Assembly (NCBI GenBank): GCA_026391675.1
Contig: JAPLDQ010000037.1
Span: forward strand, 1 to 64,000
Length of the DNA stretch: 64,000 nt
From: Bacteroidota bacterium
GTDB lineage: Bacteria; Bacteroidota; Bacteroidia; Bacteroidales; JACABE01
Reading direction: 5' to 3'
A program made the translations under genes and the position numbers. Under the pieces are notes generated by a model, which ran no database searches, had not been told where the DNA came from, and saw only the letters and a program-made list of their open reading frames with translations. This document shows positions 56,945 to 64,000 of the stretch, piece after piece. Positions within the stretch are counted from its first letter, which is position 1. Each line of letters opens with the position of its first letter.

Positions 56945-58882
56945 ATGAAGACATTTGAAGAATTAGGCATTGATACACGCGTTTTGAAAGCAATTGCAGA
57001 ATTAGGTTTTGAAAAAGCAATGCCTGTTCAGGAAGAAGTAATCCCTGTTTTACTTGAAAAAGACACCGACTTAGTGGCATTAGCCCAGACAGGAACAGGA
57101 AAAACAGCAGCATTTGGATTGCCGCTTATTAACAAAATTGACAGCAGGAATTTATGCCCGGAAGCACTTATATTGTGCCCAACCCGTGAATTATGTATTC
57201 AAATTGCAGGAGATTTAAAATCCTATGCAAAATACATTGATACATTTAAGGTAATTCCTATTTATGGTGGTGCCAGTATCGATACACAGATCAGACAATT
57301 ATCCAGAGGGGTAAATGTTATTGTAGCCACACCCGGCAGAATGCTCGATTTAATGAGAAGAGGTAAAATTGACCTTTCAAATATCCGCTTTGCTGTATTG
57401 GATGAAGCTGACGAAATGCTGGATATGGGATTTCAGGATGAATTAAACGAGATACTTAAAGAAACGCCTAAATCAAAAAATACCTGGTTATTCTCTGCAA
57501 CTATGCCAACTCAGGTTGAAAGAATTGCAAGAGGGTATATGAATAAACCCGTCGAAATTACGGTAGGCAGCCGTAATTCAGGTTCAGATAATGTAAAGCA
57601 TTACTGCTATCTGGTTCATGCAAAAGACAGATACCTTGCCCTTAAAAGAATTGCCGATTATTATCCTGATATATATGCTATTATTTTCTGCCGTACAAGG
57701 AAAGAAACACAGGAAGTTGCCGACTGGCTTATAAAGGACGGTTATAATGCTGATGCTTTACATGGCGATTTATCGCAGGTGCAAAGGGATAGCGTTATGA
57801 ACAAATTCAGGGTGAGAAATCTTCAGATGCTTGTAGCTACTGATGTTGCGGCAAGAGGATTAGATGTTAACGACCTTACCCATGTAATTAATTACAACCT
57901 CCCTGACGAAATAGAAGCTTATACCCATAGAAGCGGAAGAACCGGCAGAGCTGATAAATCTGGTATTTCTATTGCCATTACCAATATGCGTGAAAAGCAT
58001 AAAATCAAAGATATTGAAAGACAGTTAGGGAAAAGTTTCAAAATGGCTAAAATTCCTAATGGAAAAGAAGTTTGTGAAAAACAACTCTTTTACATGATTG
58101 ATAAAATGGAAAAAGTAGCTGTAAATGAAGAAGAAATTGGCGATTTTTTGCCAGTTATCTTAAAAAAATTAGAAGAATTAAGCAAGGAAGATTTAATAAA
58201 ACGCTTTGTTTCGGTAGAGTTTAATCGTTTTTTAAATTATTACCGTAATGCTCCCGATTTAAATGTTTCTGAAAAAGGAAACGAACGTTCCGATAAACCT
58301 CATACATCAGATGGTTTCTCAAGATTATTTATCAACCTGGGCAAAATGGATAATTTGCAGCCACAACAATTAATAGGTTTGGTAAATGATGTAATGCAAA
58401 CAAAAGAAATAAAAATCGGTAAAATCGAAATACTGAAGACTTTTTCATTTTTTGAAGTGGAATCAAGTTACTTGGATATGATATTAGCTGCATTCAAAGA
58501 TATCAGGTATGGTGACAGAGCAGTTGCGGTTGAACAATCTTCACCCAGAAGAGATGGTGGTGGCTCCGGTGAGCGAAGAAGCAGCGGCGGGCGCAGAGAA
58601 GGCAGCTGGGGTGGCGACAGAAGACCGGCAAGAAGAAATGATGACAGAGGAAGCAGATATGGTGGCGAAAGAAGCGGTGGTGAAAGAAGTGGTGGTGAAA
58701 GAAGAGTCGGTGAAAAAAAAGAATGGAAAAAAGAAGGAGACAGCCGGTTTAAAAAGGAATCAAGCAGCCGTCCTCCAAGAGAATCAGGTGACCGGTTTAA
58801 AAAAGACCCCAATAAAGCGATCAATAAAAGAGATTCAGACAGAACCAGCAGAACAGGCAGGCCAAGTAAGAAAAGATGGTAG
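56945..58882 (+). CDS. DEAD-box RNA helicase with DbpA-like RNA-binding domain
   Basis: A 645-residue ATP-dependent helicase. Motifs: Q motif (Gln29), AQTGTGKT (47-54), PTREL, TPGR, DEAD (152-155), SAT (183-185), ATDVAARGLDVND and HRSGRTGRADKSG. A DbpA-type RNA-binding domain is likely at about 455-530 (RLFINLGKMDNLQPQQLIGL; FSFFEVESSYLDMIL). The tail (about 538-645) is Arg/Gly/Ser-rich with repeated GGERSGGE units and then Lys/Arg-rich, probably disordered and RNA-binding. It may help ribosome assembly or cold adaptation. Own terminator. Confidence 0.96.
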   Translation: MKTFEELGIDTRVLKAIAELGFEKAMPVQEEVIPVLLEKDTDLVALAQTGTGKTAAFGLPLINKIDSRNLCPEALILCPTRELCIQIAGDLKSYAKYIDTFKVIPIYGGASIDTQIRQLSRGVNVIVATPGRMLDLMRRGKIDLSNIRFAVLDEADEMLDMGFQDELNEILKETPKSKNTWLFSATMPTQVERIARGYMNKPVEITVGSRNSGSDNVKHYCYLVHAKDRYLALKRIADYYPDIYAIIFCRTRKETQEVADWLIKDGYNADALHGDLSQVQRDSVMNKFRVRNLQMLVATDVAARGLDVNDLTHVINYNLPDEIEAYTHRSGRTGRADKSGISIAITNMREKHKIKDIERQLGKSFKMAKIPNGKEVCEKQLFYMIDKMEKVAVNEEEIGDFLPVILKKLEELSKEDLIKRFVSVEFNRFLNYYRNAPDLNVSEKGNERSDKPHTSDGFSRLFINLGKMDNLQPQQLIGLVNDVMQTKEIKIGKIEILKTFSFFEVESSYLDMILAAFKDIRYGDRAVAVEQSSPRRDGGGSGERRSSGGRREGSWGGDRRPARRNDDRGSRYGGERSGGERSGGERRVGEKKEWKKEGDSRFKKESSSRPPRESGDRFKKDPNKAINKRDSDRTSRTGRPSKKRW

Positions 58883-58910
58883 TTTGTTGAAAATCAACAC
58901 TACCCAAATC

Positions 58911-58948
58911 AACCCTGTTATAGTTTAAAACTTTAGCAGGGTTTTTTA
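58911..58948 (+). terminator. rho-independent terminator after the helicase gene
   Basis: AACCCTG (58911-58917) and CAGGGTT (58937-58943) form a stem with a 19-base loop, followed by TTTT. It separates the helicase from the PBP2 gene. Confidence 0.85.
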
Positions 58949-58969
58949 TAAAAAATAAATTAAATTCAA

Positions 58970-58977
58970 TAAATTTG
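58970..58977 (+). promoter_or_regulatory. candidate -7 box (TAAATTTG) of the PBP2-RodA unit
   Basis: TAAATTTG fits TAnnTTTG, right after the helicase terminator and 15 bases before the PBP2 ATG. The leader would be very short. No clear -33 element. Confidence 0.45.
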
Positions 58978-58991
58978 CCTGATAAACTCAA

Positions 58992-60803
58992 ATGAAAAAA
59001 ACCTATAATAACAGAAAATACGTGGTAATTACCATTTTCCTGGTAGTAGGTTTTCTTTTTATTGCACGTTTATTTTTTCTGCAGATTTTCGATAACAGTT
59101 ACATTCTTTCAGCCAATAAAAATGCGTTGCGTTTTGTTACCAATTATCCGGCCCGTGGTTTAATTTACGACCGCAATAATAAACTCTTGGTATACAATGA
59201 AGCAGTTTATGATTTAATGGTTGTTCCCAAACATGTTAAAGAATTTGATACAGCTGAATTATGCAATCTGGTGGGTATTACCAAAGAAGATGTAATTCAG
59301 AAACTTCAAAAGGCAAGAGAATATTCTCCTTATGCAGCTTCTATTTTCGAAAAGCAGATTTCTAAAACTAATTATGGCTATTTACAGGAAAAACTCTATA
59401 AATACAGTGGTTTTTATGTACAATCACGTACATTGAGAAAATATCCATTATCTGTAGCGGCACATACTCTGGGTTATATTGGTGAAATAGGAACTGAAGT
59501 TACGGATAGTTATTATAAATCCGGTGATTATATTGGTATGAGCGGGCTTGAGAAATATTATGAACCCGTTTTAAGAGGACAAAAAGGTTCTAAAATAGTC
59601 ATGGTTGATGCTTTTAACCGTGAAAAAGGAAGTTTTCATAATGGAATATATGATACTGTAGCCATTGCCGGGGAGCCGTTATATTCAACATTGGATGTTG
59701 ATATTCAGGCTTATGCTGAGCAATTGATGAAAGATAAAGTAGGGAGTATTGTAGCAATAGAGCCTGCAACCGGTGAAATTCTGACTATGGTTTCCAGTCC
59801 CACTTACGACCCTAATTTATTGGTTGGCAGAGTTAGAGGCCAAAACTATAATAAATTGTTGGTTGATCCTACCAAGCCATTATTTGACAGGGCGTTGATG
59901 GCTGTTTATCCGCCCGGATCCATTTTTAAAATCATACAATCTCTGGTTGGTCTGGAAGAAGGTGTAATTAAGGAAAGCACTGCATTTCCATGTGATAAAT
60001 CATTGTTAGGTTGTCATAATCATCCAAATGCAACCAGTTTGAAAAGTGCAATTAAAATGTCCTGCAATCCTTATTTTTACCAGGTTTTCAGAAAAGAAAT
60101 ACAACACGGTCTTGCCAGTGACAGATTTACAGACAGCGAATTGGGTTTGAATTTATGGAGTGATAAAGTACTTAGTTTTGGATTGGGCCAACGATTGGGA
60201 GTTGACATACCCAATGTAAAAAAAGGCAGAATTCCTGATGCCAATTATTATGATAAAATATACGGACACCATGCCTGGGCATTCAGTACAATTTATTCCT
60301 TAAGTATCGGTCAGGGCGAAATGGGCATTATACCTTTACAGATGGCAAATATTGCAGCCATTTTTGCCAACAGGGGATATTATTACACTCCTCATTTTGT
60401 AAAAGCAATTGGTAAGAATAAAAGTATCAATCCATTGTATTTAAAAAAGAACCTAACCAAGGTAAGTGATAAATATTTTCAGGTTGTGGCTGATGCCATG
60501 TATGAAGTGGTTAACGAACCGGGAGGTACAGCATCACAGGCAAGAATAGACAGTATTATTGTATGCGGAAAAACCGGAACAGCGCAAAATCCTCATGGCG
60601 AAGACCATTCGATTTTTATTGCGTTTGCACCCATGCATAATCCCAAAATTGCAGTTGCTGTTTATATTGAAAACGCAGGTTTTGGTGGTGTATGGGCTGC
60701 ACCCATCGCAAGTTTAATAATAGAAAAATACCTTACAAAAAAGATTAAACGTAAAGATTTGGAAGAAAGAATGATAAACGCAAAATTAATGTCGAAACAT
60801 TGA
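58992..60803 (+). CDS. mrdA: penicillin-binding protein 2
   Basis: A 603-residue class B transpeptidase for cell elongation. One N-terminal membrane segment (about 9-30), then the dimerisation/pedestal domain with RGLIYDRNNKLLVYN and LGYIGEIG, and the transpeptidase domain with S310-x-x-K313 (PPGSIFK), S357-x-N359 (SCNP) and K527-T-G (GKTGTAQN). It crosslinks peptidoglycan with RodA; rodA follows with a 4-base overlap. mreBCD, often upstream in other bacteria, is absent here. Confidence 0.97.
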   Translation: MKKTYNNRKYVVITIFLVVGFLFIARLFFLQIFDNSYILSANKNALRFVTNYPARGLIYDRNNKLLVYNEAVYDLMVVPKHVKEFDTAELCNLVGITKEDVIQKLQKAREYSPYAASIFEKQISKTNYGYLQEKLYKYSGFYVQSRTLRKYPLSVAAHTLGYIGEIGTEVTDSYYKSGDYIGMSGLEKYYEPVLRGQKGSKIVMVDAFNREKGSFHNGIYDTVAIAGEPLYSTLDVDIQAYAEQLMKDKVGSIVAIEPATGEILTMVSSPTYDPNLLVGRVRGQNYNKLLVDPTKPLFDRALMAVYPPGSIFKIIQSLVGLEEGVIKESTAFPCDKSLLGCHNHPNATSLKSAIKMSCNPYFYQVFRKEIQHGLASDRFTDSELGLNLWSDKVLSFGLGQRLGVDIPNVKKGRIPDANYYDKIYGHHAWAFSTIYSLSIGQGEMGIIPLQMANIAAIFANRGYYYTPHFVKAIGKNKSINPLYLKKNLTKVSDKYFQVVADAMYEVVNEPGGTASQARIDSIIVCGKTGTAQNPHGEDHSIFIAFAPMHNPKIAVAVYIENAGFGGVWAAPIASLIIEKYLTKKIKRKDLEERMINAKLMSKH

Positions 60804-62059
60804 GAGAACAAAAAAACATATTAGGAAATATTGACTGGGTAATGGTTGGCATTTACCTTTTGTTGGTTTTATTGGGCTGGTTCAATATTTATTCGGCTAT
60901 TTTTAATGAAAACCATAAAAGTATTTTTGACATTACACAAAATTATGGCAAACAATTAATGTGGATACTTACTTCTGTGTTGTTGGCATTGTTTATCATG
61001 GCTATTGATTCAAAATTTTTCTCGCAGTTTGCCTTTGGCATATATGGTTTTTTTCTGCTGTTGTTAATGGTAGTACTGCTTGCCGGACAAACAACCAATG
61101 GGGCGAAATCGTGGCTTGGATTTGGAGGCTTTGGCATTCAGCCTTCAGAATTTGCCAAATTTGCCACCAATCTGGCATTAGCAAAATATCTTAGTTCATC
61201 TGATATCAATATAAAAGATTTAAAAACAAAGATATATGCCACATTAATTTTACTGATTCCTACAGCATTAATTTTATTACAGAACGATACCGGTTCTGCT
61301 ATTGTTTATGCAGCATTTATTTTGGTACTTTATCGTGAAGGCTTATCAGGAAATATATTGGTATTTGGGTTGATTGCAGCTATACTTTTCATATTGGTAT
61401 TATTGATTAACAAATTTATAATATCAGGTATAATTCTGGCTGTTGCGCTGATTTTTATTTATTTTATCAGGAAAAACAGACGGGGTATCATCACTGTTGT
61501 TATTTTTCTGGTGTTGACAATAGGTTTTGTTTTTACGGTCGATTATCTTTTTCAGCATGTATTGCAGGATCATCAGCGCCAGAGGATTAATGTGCTGCTG
61601 GGTAAGGAAATAGATCTGAAGGGTGCCGGATACAATGTAAATCAATCGAAAATTGCCATTGGCAGCGGTGGTTTCTGGGGTAAAGGTTATTTAAACGGAA
61701 CGCAAACCAAATTCAATTTTGTTCCTGAGCAAAGTACTGATTTCATTTTTTGTACTATTGGCGAAGAATGGGGCTTTCTTGGCAGTTTTATTATTGTAGG
61801 GTTATTAATAGGCCTGCTGATTAGAATAATTTTTATTGCCGAACGGCAACGCTCGCCTTTCAGCCGGATCTATGGCTATGGTGTGGCTTCCATACTGTTT
61901 ATGCATATTATGGTAAATATAGGTATGGCACTTGGTTTATTGCCGGTAATCGGAATTCCATTACCTTTCTTCAGTTATGGCGGTTCATCACTTTGGTCAT
62001 TTACGATTTTGCTGTTTATCTTTATTAAACAGGATTCCTACCGGCTGAATCTTTTGTAA
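60800..62059 (+). CDS. rodA: rod-shape determining SEDS glycosyltransferase RodA
   Basis: A 419-residue SEDS-family peptidoglycan polymerase with about ten membrane segments. WLGFGGFGIQPSEFAKFATN, QNDTGSAIVYAAF (with the catalytic Asp), GSGGFWGKGYLNGTQTKFNFVP split over residues 290-315, EQSTDFIFCTIGEEWGF and the closing GIPLPFFSYGGSSLW are classical. It extends glycan strands and works with PBP2. Its start is TTG, in the TTGA overlap with the mrdA stop, which suggests translational coupling. Confidence 0.97.
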   Translation: MREQKNILGNIDWVMVGIYLLLVLLGWFNIYSAIFNENHKSIFDITQNYGKQLMWILTSVLLALFIMAIDSKFFSQFAFGIYGFFLLLLMVVLLAGQTTNGAKSWLGFGGFGIQPSEFAKFATNLALAKYLSSSDINIKDLKTKIYATLILLIPTALILLQNDTGSAIVYAAFILVLYREGLSGNILVFGLIAAILFILVLLINKFIISGIILAVALIFIYFIRKNRRGIITVVIFLVLTIGFVFTVDYLFQHVLQDHQRQRINVLLGKEIDLKGAGYNVNQSKIAIGSGGFWGKGYLNGTQTKFNFVPEQSTDFIFCTIGEEWGFLGSFIIVGLLIGLLIRIIFIAERQRSPFSRIYGYGVASILFMHIMVNIGMALGLLPVIGIPLPFFSYGGSSLWSFTILLFIFIKQDSYRLNLL

Positions 62060-62116
62060 AATCAGTTTATAAAGTTATAAAGTTAAAAGGTTATAAAATA
62101 AATCCCCAAATAAAGC

Positions 62117-63208
62117 CTAAGCCAATTTATATACTTTTCCGGGCATGGCTTTGATTATACCTTCGAGTTCGAGATTTAACAGGGCTTCGGCTACTTTTGA
62201 AACATTAAGCCTGGCATTGATGCACAGTTCATCGATAGAACTTGATGCTTTCTGATTCAATAAATCATAAATAATCTGTTCCTCGGGCTTTAGTTCAATA
62301 AAAAGCTGACGTTGCGCTGTTTTTTTAGGCTTTTTATTCAATTCCCAGCCCATAATGTATAATAAGTCATTTGCAGATTCCAGCAATGCTGCTTTATTGA
62401 TTTTAATCAAATGATTGCATCCTTCGGAAAAGGTGTCGGTAAGTTTTCCGGGAACGGCAAATACATCCCGGTTATAAGAATTAGCAATATCAGCTGTAAT
62501 CAATGCACCACCTTTTTTAGCTGCTTCTACAACGATAACGGCATCGGCCATTCCTGCAATAATCCGGTTGCGTTTAGGAAAATTTTCACGGTCAGGGATG
62601 GTTTCGCTCATGAATTCTGTGAGCAAACCTCCGTTTTTAATCATTTTTTCGGCCAGGGCTTTGTTCAAATGCGGATATACCCTGTCAAGCCCGTGTGCCA
62701 GCACAGCTACAGTCGGCATATTGTTCTCATTTGCTGTTTTATGCGCACAGGTATCCACACCATAAGCCAGTCCACTGACAATTGTAATTTCCTGAGCAGC
62801 CAAATCCTTTACCAGTTGCTTACACATATCCTTACCATATTCGGTAATATTTCGTGTACCAACTACACTTACTATCTTGCTTGCATTTAAATCGGCATTA
62901 CCAATGTAATACAGCATCATCGGACTGTCGATGCATTGTTTTAAGCGGGCAGGATAAGCCGCATCAAGATAAAACAAAGGCTTGATATTGAATTTTTCAA
63001 TAAAGGCAATTTCCTTATCCACCCTGTCGAATAGATCATGATTTACAATGGAATTTACCAGCGTTTCGCCAATATTGGGAATTTTAAGCAGATTGGATTT
63101 TTTTTCCTTAAAGACAGCCTCAACACCACCGCAGTAGGAGACTAAGTTTTTCCCTATTATATCGCCCACTCCGGGAATTAAGCTGAGGGCTATTCTGTAT
63201 TGTAGCAA
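62117..63208 (-). CDS. dprA: DNA-processing protein DprA/Smf
   Basis: A 363-residue DNA-binding protein that loads RecA on incoming single-stranded DNA during transformation. An N-terminal helix-hairpin-helix/SAM-like part (IPGVGDIIGKNLVSYCGG) leads to the Rossmann-like core: VVGTRNITEYG, IVSGLAYGVDTCAH, AHGLDRVYP, FPKRNRIIAGM and GGALITADIA. The C-terminus is a DML1-like winged helix (EEQIIYDLLNQKASSSIDEL). The start is TTG at 63208, since no ATG lies between it and the family-typical LALSLIPGVG region. Convergent with rodA. Confidence 0.96.
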   Translation of the reverse strand: MLQYRIALSLIPGVGDIIGKNLVSYCGGVEAVFKEKKSNLLKIPNIGETLVNSIVNHDLFDRVDKEIAFIEKFNIKPLFYLDAAYPARLKQCIDSPMMLYYIGNADLNASKIVSVVGTRNITEYGKDMCKQLVKDLAAQEITIVSGLAYGVDTCAHKTANENNMPTVAVLAHGLDRVYPHLNKALAEKMIKNGGLLTEFMSETIPDRENFPKRNRIIAGMADAVIVVEAAKKGGALITADIANSYNRDVFAVPGKLTDTFSEGCNHLIKINKAALLESANDLLYIMGWELNKKPKKTAQRQLFIELKPEEQIIYDLLNQKASSSIDELCINARLNVSKVAEALLNLELEGIIKAMPGKVYKLA

Positions 63209-63227
63209 TTTTAGTATTTTTAGTTTC

Positions 63228-63260
63228 CAAAAATACCGTATTTATTTTTAATTTTATCAA
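63228..63260 (-). promoter_or_regulatory. candidate promoter for dprA
   Basis: On the minus strand TATTTTTG (63235-63228) fits the -7 consensus, and TTG (63260-63258) lies 22 bases upstream, slightly longer than usual. It is about 20 bases before the TTG start of dprA. Confidence 0.4.
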
Positions 63261-63274
63261 AAAATATAAAATAA

Positions 63275-64000
63275 TTGAACACAAATAAAAATGTATTGGT
63301 TTGCCCCTTAGACTGGGGTTTAGGACATGCTACAAGATGTGTTACTGTTATTGATGCATTTTTAAAGGCAGAATGCAATGTAATTATTGCTGCTGACGGA
63401 CGTCCTTTGGCCTTTCTGCAGAAAGAATTCCCGGCATTATCCTTCGTCAATCTCAGGGGTTACGGAATTTCTTACCAAAAAAAAGGCAACTTAGGCTTTA
63501 AGCTTATATTCATTATCCTTAAGATGATCAAAAGCATTTATGCTGAACATAAAAAGCTTAAAGACATTATTAAAGCGCACAATATTGACATAGTTTTTTC
63601 TGATAACCGCTATGGCTTGTGGAATAAAAAAGTGAAATGCATTTTTATGACCCATCAGCTTATAATTAAAAGTCCGGTTAAATCTAAAATAATTGAGAAG
63701 GTTTTATTTTTAATCAACAAAACATTAATACAGCCATTTGATGAATGCTGGATACCCGATTTTGAAGGAGAGGAAAATCTTTCAGGAGATTTGTCGCATA
63801 AAAATAAAATAAACATACCTGCTTATTTTATCGGGCCGTTGTCACGTTTTAAACCTATTGACAGCAATCCTGAAAATCTTAATAACGATATTCTGGTATT
63901 ACTTTCAGGTCCTGAGCCGCAACGGAGTATTTTCGAGGAAATCATCCTGAAAGAATTGGAAAAACAAAGCTTAGCTGCAGTAATTGTGAGGGGAGTGCCT
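63275..64000 (+). CDS. glycosyltransferase of the MurG-like/Glyco_trans_1_3 type (partial at window end)
   Basis: An open frame begins with TTG at 63275, directly after an in-frame stop, and runs off the window end after 242 codons. The N-terminus (MNTNKNVLVCPLDWGLGHAT) is the G-x-G-H acceptor loop of GT-B enzymes of the MurG/UGT-like group; IVFSDNRYGLW and the segment FMTHQL with FDECWIPDFEG also fit Bacteroidota glycosyltransferases of this kind. No ATG is available upstream of the first strand. The donor-binding C-terminal domain is outside the window. It is divergent from dprA. Acceptor unknown, possibly a lipid or glycan. Confidence 0.85.
   Translation, partial: MNTNKNVLVCPLDWGLGHATRCVTVIDAFLKAECNVIIAADGRPLAFLQKEFPALSFVNLRGYGISYQKKGNLGFKLIFIILKMIKSIYAEHKKLKDIIKAHNIDIVFSDNRYGLWNKKVKCIFMTHQLIIKSPVKSKIIEKVLFLINKTLIQPFDECWIPDFEGEENLSGDLSHKNKINIPAYFIGPLSRFKPIDSNPENLNNDILVLLSGPEPQRSIFEEIILKELEKQSLAAVIVRGVP

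Noticed and set aside
58468-58824. 118-codon minus-strand Leu/Pro/Ser-rich frame
   Set aside because: It is the mirror of the Arg/Gly-rich helicase tail and has no independent evidence.
63220-63450. 76-codon minus-strand frame at the divergent dprA/glycosyltransferase region
   Set aside because: The plus strand carries a glycosyltransferase with a clear G-x-G-H motif; the minus frame has no features.
1-64000. tRNA, rRNA or riboswitch genes
   Set aside because: I looked for cloverleaf-like and conserved RNA patterns by eye and saw none; a covariance-model scan would be needed to exclude small RNAs.

Overview
The window looks like a chromosomal segment from an AT-rich member of the Bacteroidota. 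Supporting signs are -7 boxes of the TAnnTTTG type, an S46 dipeptidyl peptidase, LytS/LytTR signalling, Ig-like lipoproteins, small OmpW/PorT-like barrels, a four-helix-bundle (23S-IVS type) protein, a GxxExxY protein and many dispersed palindromic repeats. No rRNA, tRNA or CRISPR array was found. I cannot name a genus.

Left part (1-36 kb, nearly all minus strand, read from about 36.0 kb down to 0.2 kb): one long surface-polysaccharide locus. In order of transcription it starts with UDP-HexNAc dehydrogenase and 4-epimerase (probably UDP-GalNAcA), an aminotransferase/acetyltransferase pair, the Wzx flippase, glycosyltransferases, and a second amino-sugar block (LegB-like dehydratase, DegT aminotransferase, ATP-grasp ligase, methyltransferase, CBS-linked nucleotidyltransferase). 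Then come the Wzy polymerase, an acetyltransferase, three glycosyltransferases, a dehydratase/2-epimerase/reductase block for an L-amino-sugar (L-FucNAc, L-RhaNAc or L-QuiNAc type) with a WbuB-like transferase, and a GDP-fucose block (gmd, nucleotidyltransferase-GHMP kinase fusion, rhaM-like mutarotase, fcl). The end resembles an exosortase-linked exopolysaccharide module: VanZ, methyltransferase, FemAB-like acyltransferase, acyl carrier protein, AMP-forming ligase, SDR, GNAT, DUF3473 deacetylase and an exosortase. An IS5-type element has cut the exosortase just after its catalytic His. No priming phosphoglycosyltransferase, Wza or Wzc is visible.

Middle part (36-50 kb): a secreted Cys-rich EF-hand-like protein, then an ECF sigma factor, a zinc-finger anti-sigma factor and a periplasmic Spy/CnrX-like protein, which look like a metal- or envelope-stress circuit. 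Between sigma and anti-sigma lies a four-helix-bundle gene bounded by inverted repeats. Next come polA with a nitroreductase and a LOG-family gene, a lipocalin, a LytS/LytTR pair, two paralogous small secreted proteins, an MmcQ-like protein and an orphan OppC-type permease.

Right part (50-64 kb): envelope and housekeeping genes, namely a YiiX-like hydrolase, an Ig-like lipoprotein, an S46 peptidase, two paralogous beta-barrel proteins, a GH25 lysozyme, a DbpA-like DEAD-box helicase, PBP2 and RodA, DprA, and the start of a glycosyltransferase that runs off the end.

The most unusual features are two genes of the 23S-IVS-associated families (GxxExxY and four-helix bundle), each sitting inside an operon between hairpin repeats; six copies of an ~88-bp palindrome separating consecutive sugar genes; the nucleotidyltransferase-kinase fusion; and the amino-sugar block with an ATP-grasp ligase.
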